From assembly GCA_019915015.1 (NCBI GenBank), contig JAHBBC010000007.1:868001-932000 (forward strand): a stretch of 64,000 bases of DNA. The letters are read 5' to 3'. Of the stretch, positions 10,514 to 20,621 are shown piece after piece. Source of the stretch: Auriscalpium vulgare (Eukaryota > Basidiomycota > Agaricomycetes > Russulales > Auriscalpiaceae). Every line of letters begins with the position of its first letter. The stretch's first letter is position 1. A program made the translations under genes and the position numbers. Under the pieces are notes generated by a model that made no database searches, was not told the origin of the DNA, and saw nothing but the letters and a program-made list of their open reading frames with translations.

Positions 10514-13500
10514 ATGTTTGCCCTCGGTCCTTCAGACCCTGCCCCGCCTCAGTACAATCCAATGCCTCCACTCGGCTAGTCTTTACGGACTCCTCTGGCG
10601 TCGCGCTCAAGGTTTTCGTGGTAACAGCAGTATCCACAATAGGACCAAGCTCATCCGCCTCCTTCGCGTTTGTAACGTTTTCTCTCGAAGGCCAGCGACG
10701 CTGATACCGTTCTCACCATCAGAAACAGGGAGCGAGATTATTCACCACGTGAATGAGGCTAAGATCCTCGTTGTCAATACCGAAGCAGTCTCTGGAAAGC
10801 GTTTCGTTCGACTGGGAGGCGCACAAGCCCGTAGTCGAGTACCGGGGTACAGGCTTGCATCGATCGTGGCACAGCTATTCTTGAGGAAGATCAGTGGGTG
10901 GCTTCCTGGCTGTTGAGATGGCGCGTCGATACACTCTGACGATGTAGATGAAGAGGACGGCATACAGTGTGTCTCATCCTGTACACGCAAGGCATTTTCT
11001 GACGGCTTTTAAGAAGTATACCTCCTCCGCCTCCTCGCGCTGTGACAGCCCGCAGTGCTCCTGGCCCGTCGTCGCAGCCGCCCGACCAGCCATGTCGGTG
11101 CAAATGCCACGGTCGAGGTCCCAGCCCTCGCGGTATGGGACCAGATGTTGCCATCCGCTGGGACACAACCAACTACAAACGGAAAACAGCCTTCCGTTGC
11201 AAATGGACAACATGCTCCTGCTGTCAACGGACACCAGCCTCCTGATCATCTGTTCCAGAATCCTTTCTCCCCTACAACTTTTGCATCTCAGAACACCCTT
11301 AACGGTGGACTTAACGGGTTGTACTCCCCTCAGATGCAATATCCTATGCATAACGCATACATCCCCCAGGCCTGGCGCATACTCTCAATTAGGGGAGCTC
11401 AGAGTAGACGTTTTCGTTTCCGTTTCTTTCAAACGCCTTTCGTTTTCGATTCGGCGCCCCGGCGTGATATTACATAATGTCACTCAATCTACGCCGCTGC
11501 GCGACACCGCCGCCATTGCTTTCGAGCTCTTCCACCAGCCATGGCCCGTGCTACCTACCACGATGAGATTATCGACGCATACATCACATATATGGCTATC
11601 CAGATGGCACTCATGCCTCCATCTTCAGCCACAGCTATGATGGAGCAGCTCCAACGCGATAGCTCAATCCTTCACACCATCCTATCCTCCCGCTACATCA
11701 ACCCCCGCCTCCCGTCGTAAAGCCGGCAATCTCAGCTTGCATGGGAGTATGCACAGGATCCTGCCATCACCACCGCTTTATCAACATGCTCCGTGTCTTC
11801 CCCACGTCTTCGACACTATCCTTGGCCTCATCGAGGGTCATCCCGTATTCCAGAACAACTCGAACACCCGCAGGAGGATATCCGAACGCAATTAGCGGTG
11901 ACCCTGTACCGTATGGGTCGCTATGGCAATGGCGCATCTCTCGAGGATATCAGCCGTGCAGCGGGCTGTTCAGAGGGCGCTGTGGAGCTATACACGGAGA
12001 GATGTCAGGAGGCGCTGATGTCCTTGCATGGGATGTTTGTACGGCCGCTAACAGAGGAGGAGAAAGAGGTCGAGAAAAGGTGGATTGATGAGCAGCTTGG
12101 TTCACGGGATCCACCTGGAGGGAGGGATGGGTGATGTACGACGGGACAATTGTTGTCCTGTACAGTCGCCCCGGCCTCGACGGTGACGCGTACTACACAA
12201 GGAAGTGCAACTATGGGTTCAACGTCCAGTATGCTGGATATCTTCTAATAGCTCCTGACTGACATATCTGTACACAGATTGGCAATACACCGTCGAATCT
12301 ACGAATCGTTGACTATTCGCTGGCATGACCGGTTCTGCTCATGATGCATCTGCATTTGAGCATACTGCAGCTGTCAAGCATACCGACTGGTTCTTCAGAG
12401 GTGACGAGTTTGATGGGGTGACTCTGCGTACCCTGTCAGCTCGCGGACCATCCCAGTTCACAAGAAACCAGCGTCGTTAGACCGCTCAAATGCCTTATTC
12501 GACAAACACGTAGCTCGCCTACGCGTTCGCTCTGAACACACCATGGGTGCACTCAAGGGCCGATGGCAATCCCTCGTGGCTTACGGCTCAATATCCGTTA
12601 CAATCGGGACCATATACGAGCGTGTCGGTGGATTTCATGTTGCATCATCTTGCACAACGCAGTGCTCGACATCGAAGGATGGGCGAGTGGGACAAGCTTT
12701 GCGACTTGGCACTCACGTGCTCAGGAAGAGGACGATAGGGGGAGCCAGATGATCCTATAGATGATGATATCACAGAGGATGATGATTGCGAGGTCGAGAC
12801 GTGGCCTTGTGGCAGAAATAGTAGCCGCTCAACGAGCAGGACTTGTATAAATGAACAGATTAAATCTGAGATTGTAAAGAGTAGAGAGATATAAAGAAAG
12901 AAAGAAAGGACTGTGTAGCATTAAATGAGAGGCTGCAGTTAGAAAGGACAAAAGCAAAATGATCAGACTAAGCCTCGCTCCAACTCGTCTGGAACCACAG
13001 ATGATCCTCGTCCAAGATCTCTGTCCAACTGGCTCTCATCCCAGGGAGGACTATTTTCTCTCTGGCTTGTCATCTCGCTCTCGGGCTCATCATCGGAGGT
13101 GTCGATGCGCGCGGCAGAGATGAAGGCGTCGATGCAGCGGTTGACATAGAGCCCGTGCGTGAGATGGAACGAGCGGGCGTAGCGGCGGCGACAACCAGAG
13201 GAGGATTCTGAAGGCGCGATATATTTTCACGGAGATCTTGAAGCTGCAGCTGAAGGTCATCGTCAAGTGCTTCCGACTTGCGGCGATACTCATCGTTCGT
13301 CCACAAGCCAATCTGCAGCTCACGAAAGAGGCGGTCGTGGCGATCGCGAGCGTCTTGGCGAAGACTATTCATGTCATCGCGCAGCCTGTCGACAGCTTTG
13401 CGGATGTTCTCTTCCTTTGACACCGCAAAGCTACGCCTGCATGAATTAGTCCACGTGCATTACCAACAATAGTATTACTTACTCGATGGACTCCTTCAGA

Positions 13501-16500
13501 TGTCTTGAATGCCGGTGCGTGACGTGGGCTTGAAGCGACCCTTCAAGCTCTCCAGCTTCTCTTCCGACAGGTGTGCGGGAGTCTTCTTCGCACTTGCTTG
13601 CGACGAGGGCGGCACGCGGTTCTCTTTGGGAGTGTGTGGCGTCTGCGGTGGCGATCCCGGGCCGGGTGCGGTCGCAGAAGAGTCTTGCGCGAGAGGCGCC
13701 GGGCCATCGTGAACGCGTAGGACGGGGTCTATGTCCTCTTCGCGCGGTTGCCGCACAGGTGGCGCGTCGTCGGGAGGCTGATAGTGCACTGTGCGGGACC
13801 GTCCGGACCAACCCCAGTCGTGATGATGATCGGGTTTTCATTTGGGCGGGTGGCAAGGATCGCGTGAATTCGGGGGAAGACAGCGAACTCGGCCTCGATC
13901 TCCTCTGCACAGGATGGTTAGCCTCCAGCGTGCTCATCGGAGATCACAAAATGAACTTACGCCAGATATTCTTGTGGTGCATCGGTATCCTCGGATGGGC
14001 CATCTGGCCCTATGTAGCAGACCAAATACTCATCTGGACCATCGTCGGCATCACCTGTGTCGACGATGGCCTCATTCCCAGTGAGGACCCCTCCACCCGT
14101 GCACTTAATGCGCCGAACCTTGGAGTGATAGGATGCGTAGCCTACACAAGCCTGTGAGCCGTATGAGGCATCCAATAAGGGTATGGACATACTGATTTAT
14201 TTTCCCGAGCACCTTTGCTCCCAGACTGACGAAATCCGAGTCCGGAGCATCTTCCAGAGGATGCGAGCAAGCCGCTGACCCGCTGCGACCTTACTTCTCC
14301 GCTTTTCTTCTGGAAAGATGTCAGTAACAAAGCCCAGATGATGCGTGGGCACCTGCATACCTCACCACGCTTGTTACCAAACATAACCTTGCGATTGCGG
14401 CTGTTCGAGCTCCGTGATGAGCTGCAGGAGCAGCTCATTTGCTTCTTATTTGTGCCCAGGATGTTCTCCTCACGGGATTTCTTGCCGGAGCTGTCTCAGG
14501 CTGGTCGAGTCCGAGCGGCCGCGGCCGCGTTTCGGGGCATAAGAGAGTAGGAGAGTGTAGATTAAGGAGGTATCGCGAGGGAATGAGTGTGTGAGACACG
14601 AAGACGCCGCACAACGCGAGCGTCACCTAAAGTCACACGATTGTCACACATCGGGTCACTTATGCCGCGGGCCGAATCGAAAACGAAAGGCGTTTGAAAA
14701 CGAAACGGAAACGAAAACGGTCTACTCTGAGCTCCCCTATTATTTCCACAATCCCCCTTCACGTCAATGCCGTTTCCGAGACTCCTCGAGACGGTCATCG
14801 CAGTAGGGCGCAACCAGAACTACGATGTCGCACCAATTCAAGCATATTTATCGGCGATTCAGCTTCCCGCCGTTCCACCTGTCGGTCTTCGTCAGTAAAT
14901 CTTTTTCGAGTTCGAGACTACATGAAGATACTGAAGAGCAATCAGCCTTGCACCAGGTGCCCGACACGGACGATGACGCTTCGAGGCCTGCGTCCTCGTC
15001 GTCTCGGCGTCATTCCTCAACATCCCTCAAACGAAAGGCGAGCGATATGGATAATGAGGCACCTAGTGGTAGCCAGAGGAGAGTCAGACCCGATTCTTCC
15101 AGCGAGTCTCATTCTCGAGCAAGTGGATCGAAGTCGACATCGAAGGCACCAACATCGAGACGAACTGGCTCTTCTCCACCCACGAAGGGTGTTTTCACAG
15201 CGCAAGGGCGTCCCATCCCCATCTATGTTCAGGTGGATCTGTACGGCAAGCAGAGGGGCGAAGTCGTGCAGGCTATCAGGGTAGGATGCTATATGCCTGT
15301 TTAACTGCAGTGACTAACCTGACTTCAATCTTCGACATCGTCTTGCAGAAAGCAGGAGGCACCATTACTGCAGATATCGGCTCCGCCAGATATGTCGTGC
15401 TCAACGCACGATCGGCATCTTACCCTGAGCTCAAGAAACACGCAGAAACTGCGTCTCGTCCCATGGTCCAGGCGTCCTTCGTGTATGACTGCATCGACGA
15501 GAATTCTCTACTCGATCCCGAAGACTATGCCGTTGAAGAGCCATCCTTGCCGGTGAAGCCGAGGGCTTCGCGATCATTCCTGGACAACAGGAGGGAACCG
15601 GCTCTAGTCCCACTCCCTCCCTCGCCTTTTTCCCAACCAAGTGGAAGACGTAGGTCTCGCTCCCCAGACCCACCCACTCCTTCGTCATCAGACGGCAGAG
15701 GCTACCTACCAGAAGAGAAGGAGTTTGTTTGGAAGTATTACCGGTACCTCCTACAAGACGACCCGTATCTGACGCGGAACAAATTCTCGAAGTTGCTGCA
15801 GGCAAAGGTATGAAGCCAGGATACATGCACTTTTTTGGAGGTGCTGACGTGCCTTTTCTAGATTCCGCGACACACAGACAAGAATTGGTATCAGCATCTG
15901 ACGTACCACAAGGACCGGATGGAAACTGTCCGGGCGGAGGTATTGCCCTCAATTTCTGGTGCTGCAACACACTCGCTGCTGGCGAATGGAGACACAAACG
16001 GAGATGCTCAAGACGAAGAGACGCCGGAACACGAGCACGAGCAGGAACACGGACCTACTGGTCGGTCGTCCAAAAGGCAGAGGACGCAAGAAGATGCACA
16101 AGAAGAAGCTCAACGAGATGAGCACCGACAAGAGCCGTCGGGCCATGATGAAAACCTTGCAGAGGAGGAGGACGTCGAGGCTAAATTGGACGCGTCCGAA
16201 CCTCCGGGAGAACCGCTTGCTGAAACTCACGACGCGCAAACGGACGAAGATCGCGCATACCATGAAGACTTTGCGCGCATTGTCGAGTTCCTGGCCGGGA
16301 CGACGCTGACGACGGAGGAGAGGAATTGATATGGTCCAGGATGCCGGTAAGCTTGTGTCCGTCCTGTCACGGACACCCTCTCACCCGTACCTTTCAGCAC
16401 ACTTGCCAGACTTATGCCGACTGGCCAGCCTTCCTAGATAACCACCTTGACGCAGTCACTAAGGCACTGAGCCTCGTTATAAATGAGAAGAGGGGTGGAC

Positions 16501-16526
16501 ATGCGGCTGTGCCTGCCAACCAATGA
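10514..16526 (+). CDS. Rap1-like BRCT-BRCT-Myb protein, split by a transposon
   Basis: Rap1-family proteins bind telomeric DNA or shelterin partners. The N-terminus encodes MFALGPSDPAPPQYNPM. A first BRCT-like domain (about 10570-10910) includes NEAKILVVNTEAVSGKRFV, AHKPVVEYR and ACIDRGTAILEEDQWV. A Pro/Gln/Asn-rich linker runs to 11390, where the Harbinger element begins. After the element (14742) the linker resumes (RLLETVIAVGRNQNYDVAP). A second BRCT follows at about 15190-15540 (YVQVDLYGKQRGEVVQAI, KAGGTITADIGSARYVVLN). A Myb-like helical region reads EEKEFVWKYYRYLLQDDPYL and KIPRHTDKNWYQHLTYHKD. The acidic C-terminus ends at 16329, or at 16526 if a last exon (QTYADWPAFLDNHLDAV) belongs. 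With its 3.3 kb insertion this allele is probably inactive. Rap1 kinship is inferred from domain order. Confidence 0.66.
11391..11456 (+). repeat. Left terminal inverted repeat of the Harbinger element
   Basis: This 66 bp repeat is rich in TTTCG units. It matches the reverse complement of 14670-14738 apart from a missing C after GTAGAC and a 2 bp indel in the middle. It probably contains the transposase binding sites. Confidence 0.9.
11541..12760 (+). CDS. Harbinger-type DDE transposase
   Basis: Cuts and rejoins the element through a DDE RNase-H-like active site. The start encodes MARATYHDEIIDAYI. A helix-turn-helix region at about 11840-12020 includes RYGNGASLEDISRAAGCSEG. The catalytic domain gives MYDGTIVVLYSRPG (first Asp), GDAYYTRKCNYGFNVQ, LRIVDYS, GSAHDASAFEHTAA and WFFRGDEF. 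A D-containing GDSAYPVSSRTIPVHKKP follows in another frame. The last acidic residue lies in RVRSEHTMGALKGRWQSL, followed by CRWISCCIILHNAVLDIEG. An intron at about 12229-12279 is likely. At least four frame changes interrupt it, near 11720, 12320, 12410 and 12560-12600. These may be decay or sequence errors. The family is clear from the C-terminal HTMGALKGRW and HNAVLDIEG pattern. Confidence 0.8.
12761..13069. other. Central spacer of the transposon
   Basis: Lies between the convergent transposase and accessory genes. It has GAT-rich and GAAA-rich simple sequence (about 12755-12790 and 12893-12908) and no coding signal. It presumably holds both 3' ends. Confidence 0.4.
13070..14540 (-). CDS. 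Second Harbinger protein (accessory, unknown fold)
   Basis: PIF/Harbinger elements encode a second protein, classically Myb-like, that helps the transposase bind DNA and enter the nucleus. This minus-strand gene inside the element takes that place. The start encodes MPRNAAAAARTRP and is followed by a Ser/Arg/Lys-rich part (NSRNRKVMFGNKRG, KRRSKVAAGQRLARIL, EDAPDSDFVSLGAKVLGKI). Next comes a Pro-rich acidic region (QPREEDIDPVLRVHDG) and KTPAHLSEEKLESLKGRF. The C-terminus is a probable coiled coil (VDRLRDDMNSLRQDARDRHD, LQLQLQDLRENISRLQ) and a Ser/Pro tail ending at 13070. Several frame changes and introns are needed. No Myb/SANT tryptophans are obvious, so the role comes from position only. 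Confidence 0.5.
14670..14738 (-). repeat. Right terminal inverted repeat of the Harbinger element
   Basis: This 69 bp repeat is the inverted partner of 11391-11456. It is followed by the ATT target-site copy at 14739-14741. Confidence 0.9.
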
Positions 16527-16707
16527 ACTTCGTTTGGCCTATTTGTAAATAGCTTCCCCAGCTGCTTTACTGTGTCTCTGCCTTCAATCATTGTGCTTCG
16601 GGCCTGGGGGGCTATATTTTGTTGCGCGTGCCGGTGCAATCCAAGTCGGAGATGAACTTGAATCGAAGGCGCGTCAGGCTCTTGAACAACCCACTAGCCG
16701 CGGTGTC

Positions 16708-18226
16708 ATGTCCGGCTCTTCGACACCCTCCCGCAAGCGATCCAAGTGGGACGCAGACGATGACGACGACCAAGGTCTTGCAGCGCGTCCACCCGTGCAA
16801 AAGCGGCGCGTCAAGGTTGTCAAGCCGTCTCGGACTGACCATCCTTCGCCAAACCCCGATATCTCTCGTCTCCCCGACTCTGCGCAGAACAATACACGAC
16901 CAACCTTCAGCGCCTTCGCACCGCCGCGAACTCTACATCCGCCTTTCATCTCCTCCCGCTCTGTGTACAGCTACGAACGGCTCAACTCGATTGAGGAAGG
17001 CTCGTACGGCGTCGTGTTCCGCGCGAAGGACAAGCAGACAGGCGATATCGTAGCTCTCAAGAAGCTCAAGCTCGACGAGGAGAAACATGGGTTTCCGATC
17101 ACTGCTCTGCGCGAGATCAACGCGCTCATGGGGTGTCGGCATGAGAATGTTGTTGGCATACGGGAGGTGGTCGTAGGGGAGACTCTGACACAGTACGTGT
17201 GCTGTACGTCTACAGATAGCTCATGATTCATGCGTCCGCTCCTGCTATATCTCTCAGGGTCTTCATCGTCATGGACTTCATTGAGCACGACCTCAAGACT
17301 CTCTTGACCGTCATGCCATCCCCGTTCCTGCAGTCGGAGATCAAGACCCTCATGCTCCAGCTGCTCTCAGCGGTGGCGCACTGTCACGCAAATTGGATCC
17401 TGCACCGCGACTTGAAGACAAGCAATCTCCTCATGAACAATCGCGGCAGCCTCAAAGTTGCGGACTTCGGTCTGGCAAGGCGGTATGGGGACCCTGTGGG
17501 GGTCGGTGGCATGACACAACTCGTCGTCACACTCTGGTATCGGCGAGTATCTGCAGTGACTAGTGTGTACAGCGAAAGGTGGCTGATGGCACTATAAATG
17601 CTTTCCTCAGAGCACCAGAGATTCTCCTCGGCGCCAAGACGTACTCAACGGCCGTCGACATGTGGTCGGTGGGCTGCATCTTTGCCGAGCTTCTCCTTAA
17701 AGAGCCTCTCTTCCAGGCCAAGGGGGAGATAGAGCTTTTGTCTATGATATTCAAGCTTCTCGGTTCGCCGACTAGCACCTCGTGGCCAGAATACTCAACT
17801 CTACCTCTCGCGAAGACAATCACACTGCCCTCTCCACAGCCTCACCAATTCCGGCAGAAATTCCAGTACTTAACGACGGCGGGCATAGACTTGCTCATGT
17901 CACTTCTTACCTATGATCCAGATAGGCGCATAACGGCTGACGAGGCGCTTCAGCATCCTTACTTCAGGTCTGCGTTCTTCGACTCGAGACTAGATGTCAT
18001 GCAATAATTTTTTCTCTCAGTGAATCCCCAGCGCCCAAACACCCAGACATGTTCAGCTCATTCCCATCCGCCGCAGCCGGGGAGAAGTCCGTCCTATCGT
18101 CACTTGTCGTGCAGTTTTGTTTTAGCTGATTCTTGCCTGGACAGACGGCGGAAACCATTCAGCAGTCCACCTGCGCCCGTCAGAGCTGCGGATCAAAAGT
18201 TGCTGTCTGATGTGGATGGGCCTTGA
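16708..18226 (+). CDS. CDK11-type (Cdc2-like, CMGC) protein kinase
   Basis: A nuclear cyclin-dependent kinase linked to transcription and splicing. A basic/acidic N-terminus ([20 protein letters not shown]) precedes the kinase domain from about 16960. The Gly loop is EEGSYGVVF and the Lys is in [12 protein letters not shown]. The cyclin-binding helix is PITALRE. The catalytic loop is [10 protein letters not shown], followed by DFGLARRYG and [11 protein letters not shown]. The intron at 17543-17610 must use a GC donor to give WYR-APE. Two more short introns at about 17966-18019 and 18092-18149 extend the protein past HPYF to [17 protein letters not shown] and RRKPFSSPP. That ending is typical of CDK11, so I end the gene at 18226 and not at the stop at 18005. 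No frame break was seen. Two Rap1-like genes flank it. Confidence 0.9.
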
Positions 18227-18474
18227 AGGCTTGAAGCTTGGTGTTTGAGGGGACGGGACGGGAGCGCTTTGGACTTCACGTCCATTGAACAGGAGGCTTG
18301 GCGAGAGGAAACGCCTTCGGACACGAAGTAAACAAACTCCATCCAGTACAAGTGTACTGGCTGCTGTTTGTTCTTCAGATGCGTAGTATGATACGGATGG
18401 AGGCAGGCAAAAATATTATCTTAATAACACTAGAAAGGACAGGTACCACGCGGGCAAGCATGAGACGGACACCC

Positions 18475-20414
18475 TCACGAGTCCTTGTCGTCATCTTGTA
18501 ACATCGAAAGCGTCTCCCGCATCTTCCTGAAACGCGCACGCGTGCGATCCATGGCCCCGCACTTGTCGTAGTACTCCTGCACCTCTTCGACGGTGAATCG
18601 AAACTCACTTGCGATGTCCCGAATGCTTTGATCAACAACGTGCAATGCGGGCGCGCCGTTGCCGTTGCCGTTGATGTCGCTCGTGGGTATCACTGTAGCT
18701 ACAGCTTCGGCCACGCCTGAGAGTTGCCTGAATAGAATGCAGATATGGTCAGAGACATACGGAGAAGTCAGAGAAAAGAATAACGTACTCAAGCCTCGGG
18801 TGCTTGCTACTGCCAGCCTGAGGCTCTTGCTCGTCATCTGCCTTGCGCTTCCCCCAGACAGGCGGCGGATCGGTGCCGACCCGGACCTGCCAGTCCGGCT
18901 CTTCATCCTCCATCTCCTCCTCCGCAGGAAGCATCACGCCATTCACATTCATATTTTGGTCCAGCGGCCCTCCGCTGCCTGGCATCGGATTCATATGCGG
19001 CGGGAGATGGTGAATGTGGGTTGGCGGCCCAGCTTGTGGGTGCGGCGTGTACATGCCTATTGGCATGGGCGACATTCCATCTGGATGTACACCGTCTTGA
19101 TGGGGAGGCATCGGCATCGGCATGGCCATGGCCATGCCATGCGGAGGACCAACATGAATGAAATCGTCGTCCGAAGGCAATCCTGAATCCTTTCGTCGGC
19201 GTCCGCGCTTGGGTTTCTCTTCGGGCTTCCGTACGTACCCGTACTGGCCTTTCTCGCCGAGTGAAGGCTTTTTTTGTTCCACGATGGCTTGTATCAACGA
19301 GTCGAGGCGTTGCGAATTCTTCTTGTAGCGCTCGCGCCACGATTGCCAGGTATGCCGGCTGACCCATGCGAATTCAGGATCGTTGGACTAAACCGAGTGA
19401 GTCAGATGTGAGAGAAAGAGGTATATGGAAGAGACTGATTGTACCATTTCGCACAATTGTTGATAGAGTCTATTGCCTGTCCGTCCGCCTGTCTCTTTGT
19501 ACGGAATCTTGGCGGCGATCCAGTTGCATAGATGTTCTTCATCCTCCGGAGTAAATTGGGTGCGTCTGCAGTCGGTCAAGAAAGGCTCCAAATGACGCAG
19601 ACATGACTTACTCCTCTCCTGGGCGCCGTCCGCCTGGATTCTTGTATACTAGGGGCGTATACATGACGATCCCCTTTTCCACACACTTCTTGACCCAGAG
19701 ATACGATTCGACATACTTGTCTGGTATGCCTTGATAGCTCTTTACGAGGTGCTGAAATATCTCTGTGTTCGGGTCTGCGAGGATGACGCGTGCCGATTGC
19801 GCAGAGGCAGTGGGATCGCCACCAGAATGCTAAACAATGATGCAGGCGTAAGGACTGGAGTGCGATGTAACCAAGAATGGAGGGTAGGGGGAGGAAACTG
19901 TCCGATAATACACGTAGGAACGCACCATGACTCTCGCACTCAACGCCGCCCTGGCGTTGATGTTTGCAATGCTCGAATCAATGTGAAACTTGATCGGCTC
20001 TCCATTCTCGACGAAGATTTGCTTGAGGAGCATCCCTGCAATCTTGCACGCCTCCACATAGGTGTGCGGCACGAAATGACGATCGGGGCGTTCTATGGTG
20101 CTCCAGCATAGGCGCAAGCGTTCCGCTTCTGTCGTTCCCGGCAAAGTCAGGATGAAGCCAGTACGTGGGACCTTCGACTCAACGCGGCCGCCGAGGGCCT
20201 TCAAGCCGACGATTTCAGTCGCGATACAACGTCGGATGAGGCACGAACGTACTGTTATAGTCTCGCACAGCTCCGCCTGGACTTCGGTCGGCAGGTCTTT
20301 CTGAATGAAGAACTTGATAGCCATGCCATTGCTGTCTTGAAATATAGGCTATGATGCGTCAACATAAATGTCAGCGCACTCGAACGGTGGTCAGAAGCGG
20401 TGGCGGCTTGCCAT
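18475..20414 (-). CDS. Rap1-like telomere protein (BRCT-BRCT-Myb)
   Basis: The N-terminus gives PIFQDSNGMAIKFFIQKDLP, followed by a BRCT-like region (LGGRVESKVPRTGFILTLPG, RHFVPHTYVEACKIAGMLL). A second BRCT-like unit reads SARVILADPNTEIFQHLVKS, then ESYLWVKKCVEKG. The Myb domain is characteristic of Rap1/TERF2IP: RTQFTPEDEEHLCNWIAAKI, GNRLYQQLCEM and SRHTWQSWRERYKKNSQRL. A basic linker (KPKRGRRRK) and a Met/Pro/His-rich low-complexity region follow. The C-terminal helical segment (VDQSIRDIASEFRFTVEEVQ) may be the Rap1 C-terminal interaction domain. Stop is at 18475-18477. The start may be ATG at 20412-20414 or lie in an unseen exon. The HTWQSWRERY signature makes this the better Rap1 candidate of the pair. 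Confidence 0.75.
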
Positions 20415-20621
20415 GGTCTCGACGAGCGCGGACGGTGTAGGCGGAGGGCAAGACTGGAAATGGGGTTGGGGGTTGTGACCGGAGCTAATATAAGGTTAGG
20501 TCCAGCCACAACCGTGCCGGCACCCGGCATCGAACGTCTCCCCTCTCCATGGCCATAGAAGCATTGGAAAAATCAATGTGCAAAGGTACATGACAACGGT
20601 GTGTATGGTGCGATACGTAGT

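Larger units (their letters stand above)
11391..14738 (+). mobile_element. PIF/Harbinger-type DNA transposon
   Basis: The element is bounded by inverted repeats at 11391-11456 and 14670-14738 that start AGGGGAGCTCAGAGTAGAC. A 3 bp direct repeat ATT flanks it at 11388-11390 and 14739-14741. It carries a DDE_Tnp_4-like transposase on the plus strand (11541-12760) and a second, unrelated gene on the minus strand (13070-14540). Two-gene organisation, DDE transposase class and 3 bp target duplication all fit PIF/Harbinger. The usual target is TWA. Here the symmetric reading gives ATT, but a TTA target with slightly ragged ends is possible. The repeats differ only by a few indels, which points to a young insertion. 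The element sits inside the Rap1-like gene. Confidence 0.85.

Noticed and set aside
13573..14157. Plus-strand 194-residue open frame inside the transposon
   Set aside because: It is the shadow of the minus-strand second Harbinger gene, whose Pro-rich and coiled-coil frames read better.
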